45,498 nucleotides of DNA from Pirellulales bacterium. GTDB taxonomy: Bacteria; Planctomycetota; Planctomycetia; Pirellulales; JANQPP01. The stretch's first letter is position 1. Every line of letters begins with the position of its first letter. Location of the stretch: positions 1 to 45,498 of the forward strand of contig JANQPP010000157.1 in assembly GCA_028289405.1 (NCBI GenBank), in the 5' to 3' direction. This document shows positions 24,457 to 32,747 of this stretch, piece by piece. Made by a program: the position numbers and the translations under genes. Below the pieces are notes generated by a model, which saw only the letters and a list, made by a program, of their open reading frames with translations, was not told where the DNA came from and did not search any database.

Positions 24457-25463
24457 CCGAACCGCTGGAGCGGATTCGCACGGGGGCCCTATTTACCGCG
24501 TTAGTCGTGGCGGTCGCCGTCGTCGGCTACCACTACATCTCGGAAAAAAGCTGGCTGGACTCGTTGTTCTTCGTCGTGATCACGATCTCCACCGTGGGGT
24601 TTGGAGAGAGCAGCGAACTGCCTGCCGCGGCCCAATGGCTCACCATCGGCACGATCGTCTTTGGCATGACCGCGGCCGGTTACACCATGAGCGGCGTATT
24701 GCAAATGGTGACCGAGGGCGAGGTCCGGCGAATCTTGGGGGTGCGACGCATGAAGATGGAAATCGATCGCCTTGAAGGGCACATTCTGGTTTGTGGCTTC
24801 GGGCGGATTGGGCGCATGTTGTGCGGCGAGCTGCATGCACAGCACCGGCCATTCGTGATCGTGGAATCCAATCCGCAGAGAGCGGATGACGCCGAGAAAC
24901 ACGGGTACCTGGTGATGCGCGGCGACGCCACCACGGAGGAGGTTTTGCTGTCAGCGGGATTGGAACGCGCCCAAACCATCGTCACCGCCCTCCCCAGCGA
25001 CGCGGATAACGTGTTCATCACGCTCACCGCACGCAATGTGAATCCCGATGTGATGATTATCGCCCGAGGGGAGTATCCGTCGTCCGAAAAGAAATTCCTA
25101 CAAGCCGGGGCTAACCGCGTGGTCCTTCCCGCCGCGATCGGCGCGCAGCGGATGGCCGGCATGATCATGCGGCCCTCCACGCTGGAATTGATGGATTTGG
25201 TTACCGACCGCGAAGTGCTCGAAGTGGAACTGAACGAGATGTATGTCGTGCCCGATTCCGGCCTCGTGGGACAATCGATTCGCGACGCCGACGTTCGCGC
25301 TTCGTTCGGGCTACTCATTGTCGCCATCAAAAAGCATCACGGCGGAATGGTCTTCAATCCCGCCATCAACGAAGTCATTGAAGGCCGGGATACATTAATC
25401 GGCATGGGCCGGGCACAAGACCTGGACCGCTTCCGTGAACACTTCGGTTTGCAAGCGCCGTGA
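24453..25463 (+). CDS. Two-TM potassium channel with RCK (TrkA-N/TrkA-C) domains
   Basis: A 336-residue ligand-gated potassium channel of the MthK/Kch type. TM1 lies at about 12-28, the pore helix and selectivity filter are ITISTVGFGES (filter TVGFG at 47-51), and TM2 at about 62-83. The RCK N-domain has the Rossmann loop HILVCGFGRIGRM at about 109-121, FVIVESNP and GDATTEEVLLSAG. A TrkA-C domain ends the protein (from about 245: LEVELNEMYVVPDSGLVGQSI). Channels of this build conduct K+ in response to Ca2+, nucleotides or other ligands. It overlaps argJ by 4 nt (ATGA). A paralogue lies at 30.4 kb. Confidence 0.93.
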   Translation: MTEPLERIRTGALFTALVVAVAVVGYHYISEKSWLDSLFFVVITISTVGFGESSELPAAAQWLTIGTIVFGMTAAGYTMSGVLQMVTEGEVRRILGVRRMKMEIDRLEGHILVCGFGRIGRMLCGELHAQHRPFVIVESNPQRADDAEKHGYLVMRGDATTEEVLLSAGLERAQTIVTALPSDADNVFITLTARNVNPDVMIIARGEYPSSEKKFLQAGANRVVLPAAIGAQRMAGMIMRPSTLELMDLVTDREVLEVELNEMYVVPDSGLVGQSIRDADVRASFGLLIVAIKKHHGGMVFNPAINEVIEGRDTLIGMGRAQDLDRFREHFGLQAP

Positions 25464-25487
25464 AAGTTGGAGTATCAGGATGACGAC

Positions 25488-25513
25488 GCGGCAAGTTGTC
25501 GACAACTAGCCCG
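25488..25513. terminator. Palindromic hairpin between convergent genes
   Basis: AGTTGTC/GACAACT (25494-25507) is a perfect 14-bp palindrome. It extends outward through an A-A mismatch to GGC/GCC, giving an eight-pair stem with a TCGA loop. It sits in the 42-bp gap between the channel gene stop and the stop of the convergent minus-strand gene, so it may act as a bidirectional transcript end despite lacking a T-run. Confidence 0.35.
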
Positions 25514-26276
25514 CTGCTGATTGTTTTTCGGCCAATTCGGCCTGGCACCGCTCGGCATAGGCCGCTTGATCAGGCCACTTTTCGGCAATGTCACGGTACA
25601 TGCCCATGGCCGCACTCCAATCTCCCCGGCGTTCCAATCTGGCTGCCGCCGCGAGGGTGTCCTCTGGATCATCGAAATCCTCGAAAGAACGCTGGCGACG
25701 TTTGAAACGTGCCAGTATCAGCGGCCAATTCAATTCCGAAATCCCTAGCGTTTTCACCAGCAAGGCGGTCGGAATCGGCGAGAAATAGACCGTGGGCCGA
25801 TACCAGCCCCAGGCGCGGATTCCGGTCAGTTCGCCAACCAAGCGGGGAAGGCTGTAGTACAAGGCAAACAGAGTCACGGCGATCAGTAGCGTCCGCAGCG
25901 AAAATTTCACCGCGAATCTCTGAAGTAAGTACACCACACAAAAGATCGCCAGCAAGATCAACAGGAGGTTGGCCGCCATTGCCCAGGGATACACCCGCGA
26001 GGGCGCGGGCGGAGGAGGAGGTGCGCCCACGGGCAGCGGAGGTCCGGGCCCCAACAGGTCATTGGGCATCACATAGCGAAATGGCCAACCCAAAGGGAAC
26101 GGCATGTCGCTCAGTTTTTTGTAGTATTTGGCGTCCGAAACTTCACCGGTGTTCCGATCGATTGGCCAGTAAACAAAAGTGGGATGATTGGACCAATAAC
26201 CGGACCAGGCCCAAGCCAGCACCATGAGCCAAGTCAAAGCCGTCCAACGCTTGGGATGTAACTGACTGGAACTCAA
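25506..26276 (-). CDS. Hypothetical multi-pass membrane protein
   Basis: A 256-residue protein of a planctomycete type that I do not recognise as a named family. It starts with a TM helix (TALTWLMVLAWAWSGYW), has a short extracytoplasmic segment and a Pro-rich linker with five consecutive prolines. Two or three further TM helices follow (WAMAANLLLILLAIFCVVYLL; LRTLLIAVTLFALYY). The C-terminal tail of about 60 residues resembles a single TPR-like helical pair (ARLERRGDWSAAMGMYRDIA). The start is TTG 26276 with GGA 10 nt upstream; ATG 26225 lacks a ribosome site. SLRTLLIAVTL resembles the short membrane motif common at N-termini of many planctomycete proteins. Function unknown. Confidence 0.7.
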   Translation of the reverse strand: MSSSQLHPKRWTALTWLMVLAWAWSGYWSNHPTFVYWPIDRNTGEVSDAKYYKKLSDMPFPLGWPFRYVMPNDLLGPGPPLPVGAPPPPPAPSRVYPWAMAANLLLILLAIFCVVYLLQRFAVKFSLRTLLIAVTLFALYYSLPRLVGELTGIRAWGWYRPTVYFSPIPTALLVKTLGISELNWPLILARFKRRQRSFEDFDDPEDTLAAAARLERRGDWSAAMGMYRDIAEKWPDQAAYAERCQAELAEKQSAAG

Positions 26277-26449
26277 TTATTTTCCCATTCCATGAGACGT
26301 CATGGCAAGTGTGTGTCGCACGGAGTTGTAGTGTCGGTGGCGCTGTAAATCGCGGGTCCCGTTGGCGAAATCACCGTCACATGGAGTCGGAACGCGCTAT
26401 AGACAGTCTTGCCGCCCGCATCACTGGATCATGATCATGATACCGTGGC

Positions 26450-27139
26450 TTACAACGGATCATCCGAAGGGGACGGAGTATAGGGGCGTGGTGGCGGATT
26501 CAGAGGACGATGGCCGGACTCATCTCCACTGGGTCTCGATTGATCTCCACCAAGCGTAATGTGCGGTATCACCGATTGCCTTGGCGGTCCCGAATGCTGG
26601 TTGCCGCTCTCGGAAACTTGGATATGGATCTCGATGTTGGAAAAGATCGAGACCGTGTTTCCCGAGAAGAATTGCGTTTCGTTGTCCGAGAGTACGCTAG
26701 GCTCATTCTCTGAAAGCAGGTGGCCCTCATTGCCCGAAAGCAAATTGACGGCTACCCGCGACAGAAACTTCCACACAATGTCCGAGAGTTCCCATTCCAT
26801 CTCCCGCGGGCCACCCGTTGGCTTGGACGGGCGAGGCGGATTTTCCGGCGGTCCCATGCCCGGCACGTCCGCCAACTCATCGACTAAACCATCCACATGG
26901 GTCTGGCGATGAACGGAGATGCGACCCGGTTGCGTGTCGAAGTCCTCCAGGAAGAATTCCGGCGAGACGTCCTCCTCAATTTGCGGCTCGTCGAACACAT
27001 CCTCTACTGGCGACGCGTCTTCTGCCGTGTCCACACCTTCGAAGGGAGCGAAGTCCTCTTCTTGGGCAAAGGAATGGGTGGCGTGGCAGGCGAACAACGC
27101 CAGCGCGAGAGCGATTCCTATCGTGAGCAGTTTCTTCAT
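26450..27139 (-). CDS. Secreted acidic protein with octapeptide repeats
   Basis: A 229-residue exported protein. The signal peptide is MKKLLTIGIALALALFACHATHSFA; start ATG 27139 is preferred over 27172 because it directly precedes this. An acidic region (Asp/Glu-rich, about 26-75) and a Pro-rich linker follow. Then come six tandem eight-residue units of the form [LVFI]-[LFQ]-S-x-N-E-x-x (LLSGNEGH, LLSENEPS, VLSDNETQ and degenerate ones). The tail is Pro/Ser/His-rich. Short periodic units with a conserved hydrophobic pair, Ser and Asn suggest a beta-solenoid-like or calcium-binding repeat (inference). I have an impression of similar repeats in other planctomycete proteins but cannot verify it. 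Role unknown. Confidence 0.75.
   Translation of the reverse strand: MKKLLTIGIALALALFACHATHSFAQEEDFAPFEGVDTAEDASPVEDVFDEPQIEEDVSPEFFLEDFDTQPGRISVHRQTHVDGLVDELADVPGMGPPENPPRPSKPTGGPREMEWELSDIVWKFLSRVAVNLLSGNEGHLLSENEPSVLSDNETQFFSGNTVSIFSNIEIHIQVSESGNQHSGPPRQSVIPHITLGGDQSRPSGDESGHRPLNPPPRPYTPSPSDDPL
26600..26743 (-). repeat. Tandem octapeptide-coding repeat
   Basis: Six 24-bp units encode eight-residue motifs with S at position 3 and mostly N at position 5. The protein-level repeat is clear in the first four units and degenerates in the last two (IFSNIEIH, IQVSESGN). DNA identity between units is moderate, so the array is old and held by protein selection rather than recently expanded. Confidence 0.7.
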
Positions 27140-27334
27140 CGTGTTATCCCTTTCGCAAAAAACCGGGTTCAACCTGCCTCACCCTGGACGTCATAAACTT
27201 CTGTCTTGTCGAGTATAGCCCCCTCGTTGGACCACACAAGCCTACGATAAACAGGGCTATTTGGCCAAAAACGGTCTCGACGGAGCCTCTCGACACGGGT
27301 ATGCTGCCCCTCATTCGAAGATATGAGGAGTGCC

Positions 27335-27814
27335 ATGGACCGCTTGCATTATTTCGAGGATCTGGAGGTTGGGGGTCGCTGGGAAAGTTCCGCCCGCACC
27401 GTCACCGAGACCGATATCCTCCAGTTCGCCGGCATGACGGGCGACTTTGATCCGCTGCACGTGGACCACGAGTACGCCCGGGAAACCCCTTATGGCCAGA
27501 TTATTGCCCACGGGTTGTTGGGACTCTCCTGGGTTGCCGGGCTGGCTAGCCGCCGCCCCTCCGTGCGGACCTTGGCCTTCGCCGAGATTGGCCAGTGGCG
27601 TTTCGTGCAACCGATTTACGTGGGCGACACCGTGCGGGCCATCACGGAGGTCTTGGAGAAATCGGATCCGGGCCGGCGCTCGGGCCGCGTGACTTGGCTG
27701 CGGTCGTTGGTCAATCAGCGTGATGAAATTCTGCAACAGGGAACCTTCGTGACGGTCGTGGCCACGGCTGCCGCTGCCCGTCGTACGCGCGTCGCGGCAC
27801 ATTCGGCTGCCTGA
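27335..27814 (+). CDS. MaoC-like (R)-specific enoyl-CoA hydratase/dehydratase
   Basis: A 159-residue single hot-dog-fold protein of the MaoC family. The hydratase-2 motif is present: FAGMTGDFDPLHVDHEYA, with catalytic Asp and His, followed by IIAHGLLGLSW. Such enzymes hydrate trans-2-enoyl-CoA to (R)-3-hydroxyacyl-CoA, but small stand-alone members also act on other acyl-CoA thioesters. Start ATG 27335 follows GAGGAG at ideal spacing. The C-terminus ends in an Ala/Arg-rich tail. It diverges from the octapeptide-repeat gene. No pathway neighbours help define the substrate. Confidence 0.9.
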   Translation: MDRLHYFEDLEVGGRWESSARTVTETDILQFAGMTGDFDPLHVDHEYARETPYGQIIAHGLLGLSWVAGLASRRPSVRTLAFAEIGQWRFVQPIYVGDTVRAITEVLEKSDPGRRSGRVTWLRSLVNQRDEILQQGTFVTVVATAAAARRTRVAAHSAA

Positions 27815-28111
27815 ATGAGGTTCGCGATAGAGCGCCTCCGATGAGATGGGCCCGTGAGAAATCGGCTGGCCCTGGCGGCAATTCATAAATGCTAGCGAAA
27901 GCCCGTCCGCGCTGTTTCTACGTGGGCGAGATTCTGCCGCCCGTGGATGTGCTGCACTGGAATTGCCGATAACCATTTTGTGAGCGTAGCCAACATGCTG
28001 CCGTGAGTTGGCGGGCAATGCGAAATTCACGTTGGAGAATTCAGGCGTAGTCGATTAATTAGAGTCCAACGAGCCCAGGCACCCAGCCCTTTTCTTGCGA
28101 GTGAGCACAAG

Positions 28112-28335
28112 GTGCCAGAACACGAATCCCTGTATCAAGCGGCGCTGCGGCTCTCGGAAAAAGAGCGGGCTGACTTGGCTGCGATGCTGATCGACAGTCT
28201 GGACTAGCAGACGGACGAGGACGTGGAAGCGGCTTGGAGTGTGGAGATCGAACGCCGCGCTGGCCAGCTTGATCGCGGTGCCGTCCGTTCCTTATCCGGA
28301 GGCGCGACGCCAAGTCCTTCGAGCAACGGATGTCC
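28112..28335 (+). pseudogene. Decayed antitoxin (addiction-module component family, TIGR02574-like)
   Basis: From GTG 28112 the frame reads like the N-terminus of the short antitoxins of ParE/RelE-type modules: ALRLSEKERADLAAMLIDSL. It is interrupted by TAG at 28205-28207. The same frame then continues with the family's typical second part (DEDVEAAWSVEIERRAGQLD, GAVRS). After that a frameshift is needed to read the usual end PYPEARRQVL. So the gene carries one nonsense and at least one frameshift mutation and cannot make an intact antitoxin. Intact members are about 75 residues. The remnant of the toxin gene overlaps its 3' end, the normal arrangement. Confidence 0.75.
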
Positions 28336-28480
28336 CTCACGAAGGTTGAATTCCACCCCGCGGCGCTGCGACGCTAAGGCATTGGTTTTCACCGTTCCTA
28401 CTTGATGGTTCCGGCGTCGAGGTAAAGTCTTGTGCCTCGCGTCGCCATGGATTCCTGGCCAGCGCCACATCCCACACCGA
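28330..28480 (+). pseudogene. Decayed ParE/RelE-type toxin
   Basis: ATG 28330 opens MSLTKVEFHPAALRR, a typical start of ParE/RelE-family toxins, then stops at 28375-28377 after only 15 residues. About 60 nt later, in another frame, VEVKSCASRRHGFLA recalls the last strand and tail of the family (usually IEVxAVAHxRRxPxYW), so the middle has been lost. Intact toxins are about 95-100 residues. Its start overlaps the end of the antitoxin remnant. The end coordinate is approximate. Confidence 0.6.
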
Positions 28481-28772
28481 CCATTTCCGTGCATCGACTG
28501 CGCGCTTTAGGCGCACTCGCGAGTCGGCCTTAAGAGTTCACTGGATAATGGTCAATCCATTTCGCGATGAAATCGCGGATTCTTTCGCTGATGTGTTTGC
28601 TCGGCACAAGACCTGGCGCGCACTTTGCAGATCTGGCAAGAGTTTCGGCAAGTGCGTCACGTATGAACCACGTGATGCGGACGCCAGTAGCGAAGGGCCC
28701 GTTTTTGAGCGTAGGCAATGGAACGTTCAGTGCCCCCCCGAACATGACCAGAAATGAATGAGGACATACATC

Positions 28773-30215
28773 ATGCCGGAGTCAATGATTCAAAACAGAC
28801 AATTGCTGTGCATCTTCGGTGCCGCGTTTGTGATGACCGTGGTGGGCTATGGACTATCCACGGCCACGTCCAATCCGTTCGTGCCAGATTCCCGCCAAGT
28901 TGCGTCGGCTACGGCGGAAAAACCTGCGCACGCATCGAACGGAACAACGGATGACAACTTACCAGATGACGTCGTCGCGGTTGACTCGGCGAAGGCCGAA
29001 ACGACACAAGATGAAGTCCTCGTTGAGGAAAATGCTGGCCTCGAAGCGGATCTTGCCGATCCGGATCTCGGAAGTGAACCAGATTTATTGGCGACTGCTC
29101 CAGATGAAAGTTCCGCAGATGCTGATGTTTCCGAGCCGAATCCGCTGCCAGAGTTCGGCAGTGGCGCCTCTCCCGAATCGTTAAGTCGTGACGACTCAGA
29201 ATTCGAAGTGGATGAGCATCTAGATACGGATGAGCGATTATCCATCGAACAAGCATCCTTTTCGGATACGGTGACAGACACCGTGGAAGTGGCGAACCTC
29301 GATGCTTCGCCAATTTCGGAAGTCGAGTTAACCGATCTCGCGCCAGACCCACCATCCGCGAGCTTGCCGGAAACACCAGATGCAGCGACGTCGGAAAATC
29401 CAGTCGATACCCAAAGCGAAGGTTTTACGGGACAGGAAAGTACAGCGTCACAAGATAATATCGAAGAAGAGAACCCGACAGTATCTTCAACATCTTCAGT
29501 GGCCTCTGAGGCTATCGAAGTAAATGATGTCAAGGACAAACCGGTTAACGACGAGAATGCTTCGACGTCCGCCAACGTCGATGATGACGCTCCGCCGCCA
29601 GCGCTGCCAAACGTCCCTGCTGAATCTCCGGGGGAAGAAACCTCAGGCGAAGAAACCTCAGCGGATACCGATCTTCCAGCAGTTCTGCCGGAGGCCGATT
29701 CCGATCCACCTGCAATCGAGCCGACAACATCGAAAACACTCGTTCTTCCCACGGAGACTGCCGAGAATGGCTCTGCAAAACCAATGAAAACTCAACCGGT
29801 AGACCAACCGACTGAAAAAGTCACCGTTGACGATGTCTCTGAAGGTGCCGTAACGGAAACACCAGATTCCAAACCAGAAACCGTTACACCGCCAGCAAAA
29901 GAAGACGAGCCGGTTCCGCCAGCGAAAGAAACAAAGGCTGAACAACCCACAATAACACGGGCATCGTTCTTGGGCGTCGGCATCCGTGAAATAAAGGGCA
30001 CGACCGTCACGTCACTTCACATAGACTCAACGGCGGAGTCCATGGGGATCACCATCGGTGACAAGATCCTGGCGGTCGATGGGACGGAGGTCAATGATCT
30101 TGCATCCCTGCGTGAGACATTGAAAAAGATCGCTGCCGGAAAGGAGATTGTGGTCACCGTGCGTCGAGAAGACTCGACCGTCAAGCTGGGACCAAAGGCA
30201 CTCGGTGCCCGTTGA
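28773..30215 (+). CDS. Membrane-anchored acidic protein with C-terminal PDZ domain
   Basis: A 480-residue protein. An N-terminal TM anchor (LLCIFGAAFVMTVVGYGL) is followed by about 370 residues of low-complexity, highly acidic, Pro/Thr/Ser/Glu/Asp-rich chain that is surely disordered. A single PDZ domain of about 80 residues ends the protein: SFLGVGIRE, SAESMGITIGDKILAVDGTEV, LRETLKKIAAGKEIVVTVRR. No protease domain is present, so it is not a DegP/HtrA enzyme; it may tether or scaffold periplasmic partners by PDZ binding (inference). ATG 28773 is chosen because GAGG lies 10 nt upstream; ATG 28758 is the alternative. Its codon use is more A/T-rich than that of its neighbours. Confidence 0.78.
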   Translation: MPESMIQNRQLLCIFGAAFVMTVVGYGLSTATSNPFVPDSRQVASATAEKPAHASNGTTDDNLPDDVVAVDSAKAETTQDEVLVEENAGLEADLADPDLGSEPDLLATAPDESSADADVSEPNPLPEFGSGASPESLSRDDSEFEVDEHLDTDERLSIEQASFSDTVTDTVEVANLDASPISEVELTDLAPDPPSASLPETPDAATSENPVDTQSEGFTGQESTASQDNIEEENPTVSSTSSVASEAIEVNDVKDKPVNDENASTSANVDDDAPPPALPNVPAESPGEETSGEETSADTDLPAVLPEADSDPPAIEPTTSKTLVLPTETAENGSAKPMKTQPVDQPTEKVTVDDVSEGAVTETPDSKPETVTPPAKEDEPVPPAKETKAEQPTITRASFLGVGIREIKGTTVTSLHIDSTAESMGITIGDKILAVDGTEVNDLASLRETLKKIAAGKEIVVTVRREDSTVKLGPKALGAR

Positions 30216-30236
30216 GCAGACCTCAACAGCGGTTTT
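30211..30236 (+). terminator. Weak terminator-like hairpin at the end of the PDZ gene
   Basis: GTTGAG (30211-30216) pairs with CTCAAC (30222-30227) around CAGAC. The stem overlaps the stop codon and a run of only four T follows at 30233-30236. Confidence 0.3.
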
Positions 30237-30423
30237 GCCCATTGCCGACGAGGCGTTTCGGCGATCGAATTGATTGATCACCCGATTCTCAAGCTACTTC
30301 GATTCTCATCCATATTTGGCAACGGATTCGCTTGGCGTCCACCTCGCCGGGGCGCCATGTGCCCGAAGAATATTGGTTGGGGAACGAATACAGCGTCTCC
30401 TCCCTTTGCTTTGAAGTCTCGTC

Positions 30424-31488
30424 GTGGCCAAACCGCTGAACCGTATCCTGACCGGCATCGTTTTCTTCGTCGTAGTCTGCCTGCTCGGGATCGCGGGCTA
30501 CATGCTGGCCGGCTGGGAGATGATGGATGCCCTGTATATGGTGGTCATCACCATCTTCGGAGTCGGTTACGGAGAGGTCCAGCCAGTTCAGTCTCCCGCA
30601 TTTCGCGTGCTGACGATTAGCACGATCATTGCCGGCTACGCCGCCGTGATTTACACAGTAGGCGGCTTTGTACAAATGGTCATCGATGGTGAACTCAACA
30701 AAGCCCTGGGAGTCCGCAAAATGACTCGCGAAATCGAAAACTTGCATGGCCATGCCGTGATCTGCGGCGTTGGCCGCATGGGCACCATCCTTTCGCAGGA
30801 ATTGCGGGCCTCGAACAAATCCTTGGTCATCGTGGACTGCGATGAGGATCGTCTGCAACAGGCGGAAAACCTTGGACACTTAGTCGTCAAGGGAGATGCA
30901 GCGGATGAAAGTGTTCTAGAAATGGCTGGGATCCGACGTGCTTCGGTGTTAGCGACCGTCCTTTCCGATGACGCGACGAACGTTTTCGTCACGATCACCG
31001 CTCGCGAAATGAATCCGAAGCTGTTCATCATCGCGCGGGGCGAGAACCCTCGCACGGAAAGAAAACTTCTGGGATGCGGCGCTGATCGGGTGATCTTGCC
31101 CACGGCCATCGGAGCGAAGAAGGTCGCCCAGTTGATTATTCGTCCTACGGCGGAAAACCTCCTGGAACAGCTCGCCAGCCGAAGTGATCTGAATGCCGAG
31201 TTGGGTGAAATCGGACTTCAGTTTCACGAGTTGGTCGTCAATCCAAGTTCGGAATTCATTGGCAAGCCTCTGAGTGACGTCAAAATCGATGGGCACAATG
31301 GCCTACTGATTGTGGCCATTCGCCACGCGGAAGGATCGACGACACTAAATCCGCCACCAAGCACTCAGTTGTACGAAGGGGATACGGTCATTGTCATCGG
31401 CCACGCCGAAGATCTTCCCACTTTGAAAATGCGCTTCTCGTCGCAGGCACATCCGACGATCTACCGGGGTGTAAAATTGAATGCCTGA
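30424..31488 (+). CDS. Two-TM potassium channel with RCK domains (second paralogue)
   Basis: A 354-residue protein with the same plan as the channel at 24.5 kb: TM1 (about 9-29), selectivity-filter segment TIFGVGYGEV (filter GVGYG at 46-50), TM2 (about 63-80), an RCK N-domain (HAVICGVGRMGTIL; SLVIVDCDEDRL; GDAADESVLEMAG) and a TrkA-C domain (LVVNPSSEFIGKPLSDV; GDTVIVIGHAEDL). GVGYG is a permissible potassium filter. The start is GTG 30424 with no strong ribosome site. Sequence similarity to the first channel runs through the whole length (for example xGADRVILPTAIGAKK against AGANRVVLPAAIGAQR), so the two arose by duplication or are old paralogues. It follows the PDZ gene by 208 bp. Confidence 0.92.
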   Translation: MAKPLNRILTGIVFFVVVCLLGIAGYMLAGWEMMDALYMVVITIFGVGYGEVQPVQSPAFRVLTISTIIAGYAAVIYTVGGFVQMVIDGELNKALGVRKMTREIENLHGHAVICGVGRMGTILSQELRASNKSLVIVDCDEDRLQQAENLGHLVVKGDAADESVLEMAGIRRASVLATVLSDDATNVFVTITAREMNPKLFIIARGENPRTERKLLGCGADRVILPTAIGAKKVAQLIIRPTAENLLEQLASRSDLNAELGEIGLQFHELVVNPSSEFIGKPLSDVKIDGHNGLLIVAIRHAEGSTTLNPPPSTQLYEGDTVIVIGHAEDLPTLKMRFSSQAHPTIYRGVKLNA

Positions 31489-31574
31489 TTTTTGGCCGGA
31501 GCCATGCAACGTCGCCAACATTGAGCAACACGGACTTGAGTAAAGTGACCATCTCCCGGTTCAAACCACCCTGC

Positions 31575-32360
31575 CTACCGAGCTCTCAATGCTTGTTGAG
31601 CCTGTTCGCGGGCGGCCTGGTTTTTCGCGATGGTCTCCGCGATGCTTTTTTCAAAAGCGGCGGTTTGGGCTTGCATCGCTCGGCGGGCCATGAGCGTCGC
31701 GAAGCGGCCTTGTACCGCGGTGGTCAGCGCCAAATCCCGCGAAAGATACTCGTCCATATTCGGCTCTCGATATTCGATCGCCGTCAACTGATCTAAGAAA
31801 TTCTCGCTCTGTTCTTCGGTCAACAACGGCGTCAGTTCGTGGAGTGCTTCCCAGGCCAGGTTCTCGTAGGCCAGGCTCGATAGCAAGTGGACGGCGAGGC
31901 CGCCGCGTGAGGTTTTTTGCGCGTATTCGATGAGCGTGACGTAATTCCGCGCGGCTTCCGGCGGTTGGCCATCCATTCCCGCTAAGCGGGCATCCGCCCA
32001 CAACAGTCGGGCGACTTGTTTCAGTGGACCCACATTATTTGTTGCACTTTGCTGATAGGCCGCCGTGTACTCCACCGGCACCACGCTTTCCATCGCCAGC
32101 GCTTCGTGAATTTGGCTCAGCGTTTTACCATTCGCCGCAAGGAATGCCCGCAAGGTTTCCGTGTCCGCTTGGGAGACGTCTTCCGGAACGCCTTCGACTT
32201 TTTCGCCCAGCCAGAGGAGCAACGGGTAGGCGTTCGGATCAGGGAGCACGACCTTGGGCGCTGTCGGTGTGGCAAGCCAGGCATATGCCATGGCGCCCAA
32301 CAACAACGCGACAACCGCGATGATTCCCACCAAGAAGCTCGCCGTCTTTCCTCCCCGCAT
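31575..32360 (-). CDS. Hypothetical membrane-anchored helical protein
   Basis: A 261-residue protein. ATG 32360 is chosen for its excellent ribosome site (GGGAGGT 5 nt upstream), removing 39 residues from the longest frame. One N-terminal TM anchor (FLVGIIAVVALLLGAMAYAWL) is followed by an almost all-helical periplasmic domain with Ala/Leu/Gln/Glu-rich helices. AARNYVTLIEYAQKTSRGG has a TPR-like flavour. The C-terminal 60 residues are predicted coiled coil (FEKSIAETIAKNQAAREQAQQALRA). Similar planctomycete proteins of unknown function begin with a membrane anchor and a short helical domain. No operon partner is evident: the next gene upstream diverges and the downstream one converges. Confidence 0.75.
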   Translation of the reverse strand: MRGGKTASFLVGIIAVVALLLGAMAYAWLATPTAPKVVLPDPNAYPLLLWLGEKVEGVPEDVSQADTETLRAFLAANGKTLSQIHEALAMESVVPVEYTAAYQQSATNNVGPLKQVARLLWADARLAGMDGQPPEAARNYVTLIEYAQKTSRGGLAVHLLSSLAYENLAWEALHELTPLLTEEQSENFLDQLTAIEYREPNMDEYLSRDLALTTAVQGRFATLMARRAMQAQTAAFEKSIAETIAKNQAAREQAQQALRAR

Positions 32361-32747
32361 ATGCACCTCCCATAACCAAAATTTGACGAATGGACAAAAA
32401 GCGGACCGTTCCGGGCTCATTTTCGTATCGCGTTCGTAATTCTTGGGATCGCATGTGGTCAAACCACACGACTTCATGAAGTCGCCTTCCGAGTTACTCG
32501 CCGGTTATGTGGCCGTTTATGGTCCGGATGGGAATCGTGATTGGCGGAACGGAGGACGCTGCACGTCCGTGTGCCACGCACTCGGCTTGTCAAACGGCAC
32601 GGCTCGCGCTACAGATGTTGATGGAAGAGGTGGTGCGAATTTTAGCCGCAAAATAATTCGTTATTCATCATTCATCGCGGCAAAACTTTTCGTCCGCCAA
32701 TCAAGACAAAATTTGCGCGAAATGCCTGTCTTTGCACGATTCCTGAG
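32361..32747. other. Intergenic region between divergent genes with a 16-bp palindrome
   Basis: This 387-bp spacer lies between two membrane-protein genes. CGACTTCATGAAGTCG at 32469-32484 is a perfect 16-bp palindrome, of the size of a dimeric repressor operator. A more A/T-rich stretch at 32640-32710 precedes the plus-strand gene and may hold its promoter, but no clear -35/-10 pair stands out. Confidence 0.45.

Larger units (their letters stand above)
27815..28772. other. Gene-poor region with decayed sequence
   Basis: This 958-bp stretch separates the MaoC gene from the PDZ gene. Its middle holds the remains of a toxin-antitoxin module (28112-28480). A 27-codon frame at 27890-27973 and frames on both strands at 28530-28760 lack ribosome sites and known features. 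The stretch has the character of an accessory site where small modules have inserted and decayed. Confidence 0.5.

Noticed and set aside
26428..26441. 14-bp palindrome made of repeated ATCATG
   Set aside because: It is a simple repeat of a self-complementary hexamer and is short; no functional context beyond being past a stop codon.
28847..29752. 301-codon Ser-rich antisense frame opposite the PDZ gene
   Set aside because: Its Ser/Val composition mirrors the Glu/Asp/Thr-rich sense sequence; no ribosome site or signal. The sense frame ends in a clear PDZ domain.
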